From the NCBI GenBank assembly GCA_003477045.1, contig DMTS01000018.1, positions 1 through 12,615 of the forward strand: a stretch of 12,615 nt of DNA, read 5' to 3'. The notes beneath the pieces are model-generated. The model did no database searches, had not been told where the DNA came from, and saw nothing but the letters and a program-made list of their open reading frames with translations. The position numbers and the translations under genes were made by a program. Positions 1 to 6,469 of the stretch are shown here, in pieces (the stretch's first letter is position 1; each line of letters begins with the position of its first letter). The stretch comes from Candidatus Delongbacteria bacterium (GTDB lineage: Bacteria > UBA4055).

Positions 1-4
1 TAAG

Positions 5-44
5 TAATAATTCAATAACATTTTAAACCGATATTTGGTATATT
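5..44 (+). promoter_or_regulatory. Possible phoB promoter with degenerate Pho half-sites
   Basis: A -10-like TATATT lies at 39-44, about 28 bases before the phoB start codon. TAATA at 5-9 and TAACA at 16-20 are 11 bases apart, the same period as the strong Pho boxes before pstS, so phoB autoregulation is possible. However, the gap between the last half-site and the -10 is about twice that seen before pstS, no good -35 is visible, and the window edge cuts off anything further upstream. Confidence 0.3.
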
Positions 45-71
45 GTTAATCTAACCCCGAAAGGAAGGTTT

Positions 72-761
72 ATGGGCAGAGAAAGGGTTTTTATAGTAGA
101 GGATGATGAGGATATTCAGGAACTTATCTCCTATAATCTCGTCAGGAATTCATTCACCGTAAAAGCTTTCACAAAGGGAGAGGAATTTCTTGAATATCTT
201 GAAACGGATGCCTGCGATCTCGCTATTCTCGATCTTATGCTTCCCGGAATGGACGGTCTTGAAATTTGTAAAAAGCTCAAGAAAACTCCGAGAACGGAAA
301 ATATCGCGGTGATAATGCTTACTGCAAAAGGCGAGGAATCCGACATTATAACCGGACTTGAACTCGGCGCCGATGATTATATCGTAAAACCTTTCAGTCC
401 GAAAGTTCTGATAGCGAGGATCAAAGCGGTGCTGAGAAGAAAGGAACAGGTAGTTGAACTGAAGAAAGAGAATGTAACGGTCGGAGAAATTCAGATAGTT
501 CCCGGCAGATACGAAGTAACGGTAAACAATGAGAGCGTGGAGCTTACGGCATCTGAATTTAAAGCTCTTCATCTGCTTGCAGGACGGCCGGGGTGGGTAT
601 TTACAAGGTATCAGATAGTTGAAAGCGTTCACGGGCAGAATTATCCCGTTACCGACAGAAGCGTGGATGTTATGATGGTCAGCTTAAGAAAAAAACTAAA
701 AACAGCCGGAAGATACATCGAGACCGTCAGAGGTATCGGCTACAGATTTATGGATAAATAA
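72..761 (+). CDS. phoB: Phosphate regulon response regulator PhoB (OmpR family)
   Basis: A 229-residue OmpR/PhoB-type transcription factor that, when phosphorylated, activates phosphate-starvation genes. The receiver domain (about residues 4-120) has the acidic pocket E10/D11/D12, the phospho-acceptor D54 in AILDLMLPGMDG, T84 and K106 in the KPF turn. The C-terminal winged helix (about 135-229) shows the LTASEFKALHLL helix, the recognition segment DRSVDVMMVSLRKKL, and the closing VRGIGYRF wing. The start is fixed by a strong AAGGAAGG at 61-68. Only one base separates its stop codon from phoR, so the two are co-transcribed and probably co-translated. The naming rests on family features plus the linked phoR and pst genes. 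Without that context it could be any OmpR-type regulator. Confidence 0.95.
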   Translation: MGRERVFIVEDDEDIQELISYNLVRNSFTVKAFTKGEEFLEYLETDACDLAILDLMLPGMDGLEICKKLKKTPRTENIAVIMLTAKGEESDIITGLELGADDYIVKPFSPKVLIARIKAVLRRKEQVVELKKENVTVGEIQIVPGRYEVTVNNESVELTASEFKALHLLAGRPGWVFTRYQIVESVHGQNYPVTDRSVDVMMVSLRKKLKTAGRYIETVRGIGYRFMDK

Positions 762-762
762 C

Positions 763-2535
763 ATGAAAAGAAGACCTTTTTTCTGGAGCATCTTTCCCGC
801 ATTCGTTCTTATTACATTCATTTCGGGAATACTTATAATTATTTTTTCTGTAAGAACTTTCAAAGAGATACATAGTGACTCTATCTATGATAAAATGCTC
901 GGTGATGCCGCTTTTATGAAAGCATATATTGCCAGAACGGACAGCGCTGAAGTTGCTAAATTGGACAGCCTTGTTGAAGATTTCTCAGCAAACTCGGTTA
1001 CAAGAATTACGGTTACTGATGAGAGCGGGCTAGTTCTTGCCGACAGCAAAGAATCCGCCGCGGTAATGGAAAACCATTTGAGCAGGCCCGAATTTCAGGC
1101 AGCTATTAAAGGCGAAACAGGAAAATCGGTAAGGTTCAGCTCTACGATCAAAAAAGAAATGATGTATGTGACTATCCCGGTGTTCACATCAAACGGAAGG
1201 AAATATATAGTCAGAACAGCCTATCCGCTATTATCTCTGTCTGATACGATCTTTTATTTTCAAACAAAAGTACTGTGGATCGTACTGCTTGTTATAATTC
1301 TGCTTGCGGGTGTCAGCCTTTATGTTTCAAAAAGGCTGAGCGCGCCTCTGATACAATTAAAAGATAAAGCAAAGAAATTTGCAAACGGCGATTTCAGTCA
1401 GGAGATCGAGGAATATTCTCAATCCGAAACGAACCAGCTTTCAGAGACTATGAATTTTATGGCAATAGAACTAGATGATAAGATCAAGAATCTTGAATCA
1501 AGGAACCGCGAGCAGACGGCCATATTAAAGTCAATGATAGAAGGTGTTATAGCGATAGATATGAACGACAGGATCTTATTAATAAATGAATCCGCATGCA
1601 GGATCCTAGGGGTAGATCATAATAAAGCTCAGGGTAAACTGATTCAGGAAGTCATCAGGATAACGAAAGTGCAGGAATATATATCTTCATTATTAAAGAG
1701 ATCTGAACTGCTTTCAGTCAGAAAGGAAATTTCGATCAATACGGATGATAAAGAAGTGACAGTACATTTTCAGGGCAGTTCGCTTCAGAAGGCTTCAGGG
1801 GAAACTATCGGAGCCGTAATTGTTCTCCATGATGTGACCGATATCAGGAAGCTTGAAAACCTGAGAAGGGAATTCGTGGCTAATGTTTCGCATGAGCTGA
1901 GAACACCGCTGACATCAATAAAGGGGTTCGTTGAAACTCTGATAGATGAACAGCAGAGTGCAGAGGACAGAGCGAGATTTCTCAATATTATTCAGAAGCA
2001 TGTTGACAGACTTAATTCAATATTGGAAGACCTGCTGATGCTCGCAACACTCGAGAAAGATGAGAAGGATGAAAATCTTGAGCTTGCATTTTGTAAAGTT
2101 GATAATATTATCGAAAATGTCAAAGAATTGTGTCAGCCTAAATCAGAACAGAAGAAAATAACGGTCATCTCTGAAAATTTATCATCCGGAGTCGTCAGGT
2201 GCAGCCAGCAGCTTATCGAGCAGGCGCTTTTAAATCTGGTTGATAATGCGATCAAATACAGTCCCGATAATTCAGAGATTAAGATCAAGTGTTTTGATGA
2301 AAACGGATTTGTAAAAATTTCTGTAACGGATAAAGGGCAGGGTATTAATAAGATACATTTTAATAAGATCTTCGAAAGATTTTACAGGATAGATAAATCA
2401 AGAAGCCGAAAAGAGGGCGGAACAGGTCTCGGCCTCGCTATCGTCAAGCACATCATGAACCTGCATAAAGGTTCGGCTGCTGTCGAAAGCGAAGAAGGAA
2501 AAGGGTCTGTTTTCACACTGGTCCTTCCGAAATAA
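763..2535 (+). CDS. phoR: Phosphate sensor histidine kinase PhoR
   Basis: A 590-residue membrane sensor kinase, partner of the preceding PhoB. An N-terminal membrane segment (about 8-30), an extracytoplasmic sensor loop (about 31-165) and a second membrane segment (about 169-188) are followed by HAMP (about 189-242), a PAS domain (about 248-360) and the kinase core. The phospho-acceptor is H377 in NVSHELRTPLTSIKGF. The ATP-binding domain has the N-box NLVDNAIKYS (N495), D523 in DKGQG, the F-box FERFYR and the glycine-rich GGTGLGLAIVKHI. The large sensor loop makes it longer than E. coli PhoR (about 430 residues) and more like the Bacillus-type, two-membrane-span PhoR. In the known pathway the kinase is held off by Pst/PhoU when phosphate is plentiful. 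The next gene has its own promoter, so the phoBR transcript probably ends near here, although I see no clear terminator hairpin. Confidence 0.95.
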   Translation: MKRRPFFWSIFPAFVLITFISGILIIIFSVRTFKEIHSDSIYDKMLGDAAFMKAYIARTDSAEVAKLDSLVEDFSANSVTRITVTDESGLVLADSKESAAVMENHLSRPEFQAAIKGETGKSVRFSSTIKKEMMYVTIPVFTSNGRKYIVRTAYPLLSLSDTIFYFQTKVLWIVLLVIILLAGVSLYVSKRLSAPLIQLKDKAKKFANGDFSQEIEEYSQSETNQLSETMNFMAIELDDKIKNLESRNREQTAILKSMIEGVIAIDMNDRILLINESACRILGVDHNKAQGKLIQEVIRITKVQEYISSLLKRSELLSVRKEISINTDDKEVTVHFQGSSLQKASGETIGAVIVLHDVTDIRKLENLRREFVANVSHELRTPLTSIKGFVETLIDEQQSAEDRARFLNIIQKHVDRLNSILEDLLMLATLEKDEKDENLELAFCKVDNIIENVKELCQPKSEQKKITVISENLSSGVVRCSQQLIEQALLNLVDNAIKYSPDNSEIKIKCFDENGFVKISVTDKGQGINKIHFNKIFERFYRIDKSRSRKEGGTGLGLAIVKHIMNLHKGSAAVESEEGKGSVFTLVLPK

Positions 2536-2548
2536 CATTATTAAAATT

Positions 2549-2577
2549 TTGACTTACACAATAGTTTGTGTTATAAT
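2549..2577 (+). promoter_or_regulatory. Sigma70-type promoter P1 with palindromic operator in the spacer
   Basis: TTGACT (2549-2554) and a perfect TATAAT (2572-2577) are separated by exactly 17 bases. The spacer holds a 6-bp inverted repeat, ACACAA (2556-2561) and TTGTGT (2566-2571), which reaches the base before the -10. A dimeric repressor bound there would block RNA polymerase. The half-site TTGTGT resembles the TTGTAT boxes of the second promoter at 2784-2816, so the same ribbon-helix-helix antitoxin could bind both. The promoter match is directly visible. The repressor is inferred. Confidence 0.65.
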
Positions 2578-2604
2578 TTATACATAAGAAGCCGTGAGGT
2601 TATT

Positions 2605-2787
2605 ATGCACAATAAACAGGAAGAAATAATAGGGATGTTCGGGACTGTCGAATACGACAAAGATTATGATTATAAAAAGCTGAGAAACAGAAAAATAAGC
2701 ATTTTTAGTTCCGACGAAGATTTTCTTGAGTTCTCGAAAGAAATCCCTGCGAGGATTCATACCGTCAGAAACAATCTAACATCTTGA
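2605..2787 (+). CDS. Small antitoxin-like protein (orphan, VapB-like style)
   Basis: A 60-residue acidic-then-basic protein. GAGG at 2596-2599 sits five bases before ATG 2605. A longer in-frame version beginning near 2566 would lie inside the promoter and is rejected. The central FGTVEYDKDYDYKKLRNRK and the later DEDFLEFSKEIPARIHT stretch recall short antitoxins annotated as VapB-like, although I cannot name the family with certainty. No toxin partner follows directly. The next genes are a separate RHH/RelE pair with their own promoter, and the TGA stop (2785-2787) lies inside that promoter's TTGACA box. It has no signal peptide or membrane segment. It may be an antitoxin that outlived its toxin, or a third component of the neighbouring module. 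The coding call is supported by promoter, RBS and frame. The function is tentative. Confidence 0.6.
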   Translation: MHNKQEEIIGMFGTVEYDKDYDYKKLRNRKISIFSSDEDFLEFSKEIPARIHTVRNNLTS

Positions 2788-2816
2788 CAATTGTATGCTT
2801 TTGTATTACATTGTAA
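2784..2816 (+). promoter_or_regulatory. Promoter P2 of the toxin-antitoxin pair with three 10-bp-phased operator boxes
   Basis: A perfect TTGACA (2784-2789) is followed 17 bases later by a weaker -10, TACATT (2807-2812). Across the spacer and -10 run three direct repeats at exact 10-base spacing: TTGTAT at 2791, TTGTAT at 2801 and TTGTAA at 2811. The last forms an inverted repeat TTACA-T-TGTAA with the preceding bases. Boxes one helical turn apart over a core promoter are typical of autorepression by ribbon-helix-helix antitoxins, and such a protein is encoded immediately downstream. The -35 box overlaps the stop codon of the preceding small gene. Confidence 0.6.
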
Positions 2817-2842
2817 ATAGAATTAAATTTAGAGGTGGCCAT

Positions 2843-3088
2843 ATGACAAAAATAGTGACAATGAGAATAAACGAAGATATTCTTGAGAAATTTGCTGAAT
2901 ATGCAAGGATAGAGAACAGATCACTTTCTAATTTTATAGAAACGGCTACTCTCAAATATATAAACGAAATTGAATATGCCGATGATTTTGAGATGAAAGA
3001 TATTCTTGGCGATGAAATCCTTACGGCTAAATTGAAAAAAGGCAGCAGTGATGCAAAAAATAGAAGAGGCCGTTTTGTTGAAGTTTAG
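2843..3088 (+). CDS. Ribbon-helix-helix (CopG-type) antitoxin
   Basis: An 81-residue protein with an N-terminal ribbon-helix-helix DNA-binding fold: the strand TKIVTMRINE (2-11), helix one DILEKFAEYARIE and helix two SLSNFIETATLKYI (about 28-41). An acidic, then basic C-terminal tail (about 44-81) is the usual toxin-binding part. The start is ATG 2843, preceded by a near-ideal GAGGTG at 2832-2837. The frame extends upstream into the promoter, and that extension is not used. Its end overlaps the start of the RelE-family toxin, the normal arrangement for type II modules, and the phased boxes at 2784-2816 suggest autorepression. The fold and context are clear. The exact family name is not assigned. 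Confidence 0.87.
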   Translation: MTKIVTMRINEDILEKFAEYARIENRSLSNFIETATLKYINEIEYADDFEMKDILGDEILTAKLKKGSSDAKNRRGRFVEV

Positions 3089-3353
3089 AATATTCGAAAC
3101 AAACCAATTTATTTCGGATGTTGAAACCCTTACAACGAATGTCAGAGATAAGCTGTCTGTTAAAATTAAAACTTATGTATATGTTCAGATATCCGAAAAT
3201 CCTTACTTCGGTCTTAATATTAAAAAACTCAAAGACTACACTCCGGAAACATGGCGCTACCGTCTCGGTAATTACCGGATGTTCTATGAAATTGACGATT
3301 CAGAAAAGATCATTTTCATCACCGCGCTCGATCTAAGAAAAGACGCTTATTAA
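3051..3353 (+). CDS. RelE/ParE-superfamily toxin
   Basis: A toxin of the RelE/ParE fold, paired with the overlapping ribbon-helix-helix antitoxin. The core is NIKKLKDYTPETW, RYRLGNYRMFYEID and the C-terminal IIFITALDLRKDAY. By eye, the two lysines of KKLKD, the Arg of NYR, the Arg of RKDAY and the final Tyr match positions used by RelE for ribosome-dependent mRNA cleavage. ParE-like proteins lack some of these, so RNase activity is likely but unproven. The start is uncertain. ATG 3051 gives 100 residues, while TTG 3078 gives 91 residues beginning MKFRIFETNQF, the more usual N-terminus, with AGAAGAGG (3062-3069) well placed for it. The overlap with the antitoxin is 38 or 11 bases respectively. 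All core residues are present and no frameshift is seen. Confidence 0.88.
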   Translation: MQKIEEAVLLKFRIFETNQFISDVETLTTNVRDKLSVKIKTYVYVQISENPYFGLNIKKLKDYTPETWRYRLGNYRMFYEIDDSEKIIFITALDLRKDAY

Positions 3354-3369
3354 CATCCTGTTTATTTTT

Positions 3370-3426
3370 TTTCTAACACATTTCTAACAATTCTCAAGTA
3401 ATTTCATAACATTCGGGTCGTAAATT
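3370..3426 (+). promoter_or_regulatory. Pho-box array and promoter of pstS
   Basis: TTTCTAACA occurs at 3370-3378 and again at 3381-3389. A degenerate copy lies at 3392-3400 and TTCATAACA at 3403-3411, all in an 11-bp register. TAACA is exact at 3374, 3385 and 3407. The 11-bp phasing and the CTAACA core match the known direct-repeat architecture of PhoB and PhoP binding sites. A -10-like TAAATT (3421-3426) begins nine bases after the last repeat, so the last half-site takes the place of the -35, as in classical PhoB-activated promoters. The likely product is the pstS transcript. Confidence 0.75.
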
Positions 3427-3452
3427 ACCAACAACCTAAAATGGAGAAAGAA

Positions 3453-4535
3453 ATGAAATCAGTAAAAAAATTAGCATCGGCCCTCATACTAACAGCGCTG
3501 GCATTATCAATGTACGCTGCTGAAAAGATCGAAATAATCGGAGCAGGCGCGTCTTTCCCGGCACCTCTCGTAACAGCAATGGCTGACCAGTATAGGAACC
3601 TGACGAACGGAAGAGTAACCGTTAATTATCAGTCTATCGGTTCGGGCGGCGGTATCCGTCAGTTCGGCGAACAGACAATAATGTTCGGAATGACCGAAGC
3701 TTACCTTAAAGATGATGTGATCGCAGAAGTTGAGAAAAAAACAGGCGGACAGGCTTTCAACATGCCTATAACTCTTGCCGATGTAGTAGTAGGATATAAC
3801 CTTCCCGGCGTAAAAGAAGGTCTCGTTTTCAACGGAGAAGTTCTTGCCGAAATTTATCTCGGAAAGATCACAAAATGGAATGATAAAAAAATACAGGATC
3901 TGAATAAAACTGTAAAAATCCCGGCAATGCCTATTACAGTGGCTCACAGATCTGACGGCTCAGGAACGACTAACATCTGGACAAGCTATCTTTCAAAAGT
4001 AAATAAAGAATGGGCTGAAAAGATCGGATCTGCTACAAGCGTCAACTGGCCTTTAGGCATCGGCGGAAAAGGAAATGAAGGCGTATCAGGCGTAGTTATG
4101 AATACACCCGGCGCAATAGGTTACATGAGCTTTTCTTACGCACTTTTAAACAAGATCACATACGGATATGTGATAAATAAATCAGGTAATACGATAAAAC
4201 CGAGCTTTGCTGCAACTTCAGAAGCCGCTAATATTGCACTTCCTGAAGACACAAGAATAATTTTCACTGATACACCGGCTAAAACAGGTTATCCGATAGC
4301 GGGATTTACATGGATGCTCGTATATGAGAACCTTGAAAAAAACAAAGCGATAAAATCTAAAACTGAAGCTGAAGAACTTATAAAGTTTTTGATCTGGACT
4401 ATCACTGACGGACAGAATTTATCGGAAAAACTCGGATACGCAAAACTCCCGGCAGCTGCAGTTGAAAAGAACAAAGCTATGATCAGACAGCTTAAATGGA
4501 ATAAAGAAGAGATCGGAAAAAAGATTCTTGGATAA
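3453..4535 (+). CDS. pstS: Periplasmic phosphate-binding protein PstS
   Basis: The high-affinity phosphate receptor of the Pst ABC transporter, 360 residues from ATG 3453. That start is preferred over the in-frame ATG 3441 because GGAG (3443-3446) is correctly spaced and the result is a clean signal peptide (MKSVKKLASALILTALALSMYAA, cleavage near residue 23). There is no lipobox Cys, so it should be a soluble periplasmic protein. The landmarks are GAGASFPAP (30-38), the SIGSGGGIRQF phosphate loop (61-71) and HRSDGSGTTNIW (165-176) carrying the Arg, Ser, Gly and Thr ligands. The segment that normally reads FGASD or FGATD is FGMTEAYL (78-85), so the ligand Asp appears to be Glu82. Its Pho-box promoter and the hairpin after it suggest strong, separately tuned expression. 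Confidence 0.96.
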   Translation: MKSVKKLASALILTALALSMYAAEKIEIIGAGASFPAPLVTAMADQYRNLTNGRVTVNYQSIGSGGGIRQFGEQTIMFGMTEAYLKDDVIAEVEKKTGGQAFNMPITLADVVVGYNLPGVKEGLVFNGEVLAEIYLGKITKWNDKKIQDLNKTVKIPAMPITVAHRSDGSGTTNIWTSYLSKVNKEWAEKIGSATSVNWPLGIGGKGNEGVSGVVMNTPGAIGYMSFSYALLNKITYGYVINKSGNTIKPSFAATSEAANIALPEDTRIIFTDTPAKTGYPIAGFTWMLVYENLEKNKAIKSKTEAEELIKFLIWTITDGQNLSEKLGYAKLPAAAVEKNKAMIRQLKWNKEEIGKKILG

Positions 4536-4560
4536 TACGCATCTCTGAAGTATATTATAC

Positions 4561-4594
4561 GGATGGGTTCCTATGAACCCATCCCTTTGTTTTT
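4561..4594 (+). terminator. Attenuating terminator hairpin between pstS and pstC
   Basis: A perfect 10-bp stem, GGATGGGTTC (4561-4570) with GAACCCATCC (4575-4584), encloses the loop CTAT and is followed by the T-rich CTTTGTTTTT (4585-4594). This is a standard intrinsic-terminator shape. It lies just before the AAGGAG of pstC, so full termination would silence the transporter genes. Partial read-through, or processing with 3' stabilisation of pstS mRNA, would give the excess of binding protein over channel that is known for such operons. Confidence 0.75.
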
Positions 4595-4615
4595 CCACTC
4601 TAAGGAGAATAACAA

Positions 4616-5605
4616 GTGACTGAAAATAAAACCGCGAAGAAAAAAATAAATCTGTCTCCCTCGGCCCTCTATGGATGGCTTGGCGACAGGATCTTTGCTG
4701 TAACGATATTCGTGCTTGGTTTCATCGTGATATTCACTACGGTCGCGATGGCCCTTTCGTTGTATTTCAGCGGTGCCGAAGCTATTAATAAATTCGGTTT
4801 TTTCGGATTTATGACAGGACGGGTCTGGGATGCGGCTATTACTATGCAATTCGGAACATGGCCTTTTATAGTGGGTACGGTCGCAACGAGCTTTGCTGCT
4901 CTTGCATTGTCTTTTTTACCTGCGATAGCTATAGCTATTTTCACGGCTGAATATGCGCCTAAATGGCTGGGATACATAATAGAGAATCTTGTGAACCTGA
5001 TCGCAGCCGTTCCCTCGGTTGTTATAGGCATCTGGGGAATTTTCGTTTTCACGCCATGGGTCAGGGATTCTGTCTATATGCCTGTATATCTCTGGTCGCT
5101 TGAAAACGCGCCGTCGCTCACGCCTATTTTAGGCAATCCTGCAGGTTACGGAATGCTTACCGCAACCATCATCCTGACAATAATGATAATCCCGTTCACA
5201 ACGGCTCTGACCACAGATGCATTCAGAATGGTACCGAAGGAACAGCGTGAAGCTGCAAGCGCTCTCGGAGCAACAAAATGGGAAGTGATCAGAATGGCCG
5301 TGATCCCGTATTCGAGAGGCGGAATTCTGGCCGGAGCGATGCTTTCACTCGGCCGTGCTATCGGCGAAACAATGGCTGTTGCCATGCTGATCGGCAACAA
5401 GAACACGCTTCCCTTTACGATCTTCGGACCCGGTTCTACCATGCCGTCAGTAATCGTAAATGAATTCAGGGAAGCTGTAGAGAACATCCATCTGACAAGC
5501 CTGATGGCAGTCGGATTTTATCTTTTCCTGATATCGCTTGTCGTCAACCTTTTCGCCGCTTGGATCCAGAGAAAATACTCCATCACGGGAGGAAGAGCTG
5601 TATGA
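4616..5605 (+). CDS. pstC: Phosphate ABC transporter permease PstC
   Basis: One of the two inner-membrane subunits of the Pst channel, 329 residues. It starts at GTG 4616, with AAGGAG at 4602-4607 eight bases upstream. A cytoplasmic lysine-rich start is followed by a long hydrophobic segment (about 26-51), then further membrane spans near 84-110, 123-148, 178-200, 235-260 and 294-316. The cytoplasmic EAA loop that docks onto PstB is EAASALGATKWEVIRMAVIP (212-231), followed by SRGGILAGAMLSLGRAIGET, which is typical of PstC. The length and layout match the family. Its TGA stop overlaps the pstA start as ATGA, indicating translational coupling and equal stoichiometry. Confidence 0.96.
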   Translation: MTENKTAKKKINLSPSALYGWLGDRIFAVTIFVLGFIVIFTTVAMALSLYFSGAEAINKFGFFGFMTGRVWDAAITMQFGTWPFIVGTVATSFAALALSFLPAIAIAIFTAEYAPKWLGYIIENLVNLIAAVPSVVIGIWGIFVFTPWVRDSVYMPVYLWSLENAPSLTPILGNPAGYGMLTATIILTIMIIPFTTALTTDAFRMVPKEQREAASALGATKWEVIRMAVIPYSRGGILAGAMLSLGRAIGETMAVAMLIGNKNTLPFTIFGPGSTMPSVIVNEFREAVENIHLTSLMAVGFYLFLISLVVNLFAAWIQRKYSITGGRAV

Positions 5606-6468
5606 TAAGCCTCAGAAGAAGATATTTCCGCGATAATATAATGCTGACTTTGATAATTTTAAATACAATACTTGTCTTGATTCCTTTATTCATAATTATT
5701 ATTTATGTGATCGTCAAAGGTTTTGACGCGTTAAGCCTCGACCTTTTCACAAAAGAGTTGGGATCACCTACAAGAGCTATGATGGGTGAACCGACCGGAC
5801 TTGTTCATACTATGATCGGAACGGCCGTAGTTGATCTGATAGCCGTGCTGATCTCGATCCCGTTCGGAGTAGGTGCAGGCGTAATGCTTTCCGAATATCC
5901 CGATCACTGGGCTAATCCGGTTCTGAGGGTTCTTAACGACACTCTCAACGGAATGCCTGCTGTGCTTAAAGGCTTGCTCGCTTTCACTCTGATCGTCAAA
6001 CCCATGGGCGCATTCTCCGGTTTTTCCGGCGGAGTAGCCCTGGCCTTCGTTATGTTTCCTATCATAGCAAGAGCTACCGAAAGCGCTCTCATGAATATTC
6101 CCTGGTCTATCAGGGAAGCCGGACTTGCGATCGGTCTTCCGAGATGGCGCGTGATACTTTCAACAATTATCCCGGCGGCTAAAGTCGGACTTATGACGGG
6201 ATTTTTAATTGCTTTCGCAAGAGCTGCAGGCGAAGCGGCTCCGCTTGTATTCACATCCTTCGGGAATAATTATCTGCCGGTTAAATGGACTAACTGGTTC
6301 ATGGGACCGGTTGACACGCTTCCTCAGAGACTTTACAATCTCGCCATCAGTCCTTACGAACACTGGCATGATATGGGCTGGGCGGCCGCAATAGTTCTTC
6401 TTTCCGTGATAATTGCGTCTTTCGTTATAGCAAGATTCGTAATAAGAGATAAAAAAACAGGATCATAA
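5602..6468 (+). CDS. pstA: Phosphate ABC transporter permease PstA
   Basis: The second Pst permease subunit, 288 residues. The start ATG 5602 overlaps the pstC stop in ATGA and has GGAGG at 5588-5592. An in-frame ATG at 5560 would lie deep within pstC and is not favoured. Membrane segments are visible near 14-38, 71-96, 117-134, 141-157, 197-218 and 260-281. The EAA loop is REAGLAIGLPRWRVILSTII (171-190), followed by the characteristic AFARAAGEAAPLVFTSF. PstA pairs with PstC to form the channel and with PstB for energy. One base separates it from pstB. Confidence 0.96.
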   Translation: MISLRRRYFRDNIMLTLIILNTILVLIPLFIIIIYVIVKGFDALSLDLFTKELGSPTRAMMGEPTGLVHTMIGTAVVDLIAVLISIPFGVGAGVMLSEYPDHWANPVLRVLNDTLNGMPAVLKGLLAFTLIVKPMGAFSGFSGGVALAFVMFPIIARATESALMNIPWSIREAGLAIGLPRWRVILSTIIPAAKVGLMTGFLIAFARAAGEAAPLVFTSFGNNYLPVKWTNWFMGPVDTLPQRLYNLAISPYEHWHDMGWAAAIVLLSVIIASFVIARFVIRDKKTGS

Positions 6469-6469
6469 A

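Noticed and set aside
150..632. 160-residue open frame on the minus strand inside phoB
   Set aside because: It lies fully opposite a gene with intact family motifs, has no RBS context, and its composition (Phe, Tyr, Cys, His rich) is that of an antisense shadow.
2566..2604. Longer N-terminus for the small antitoxin-like gene
   Set aside because: The extension overlaps the operator and the TATAAT of its own promoter. ATG 2605 has a good RBS.
3354..3370. Terminator after the RelE-family toxin
   Set aside because: There is a run of T (about 3364-3372), but I found no stable stem immediately before it, so I do not call a terminator.
3507..3947. 146-residue minus-strand frame opposite pstS
   Set aside because: Antisense shadow of pstS. 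It is rich in Cys, His and Tyr and has no recognisable motif.
4669..5487. Two minus-strand frames opposite pstC (127 and 113 residues)
   Set aside because: They mirror the hydrophobic codon pattern of the permease. No RBS or family features.
5560..5601. Upstream in-frame ATG for pstA
   Set aside because: It would overlap pstC by more than 40 bases. ATG 5602 has GGAGG and the standard ATGA coupling.
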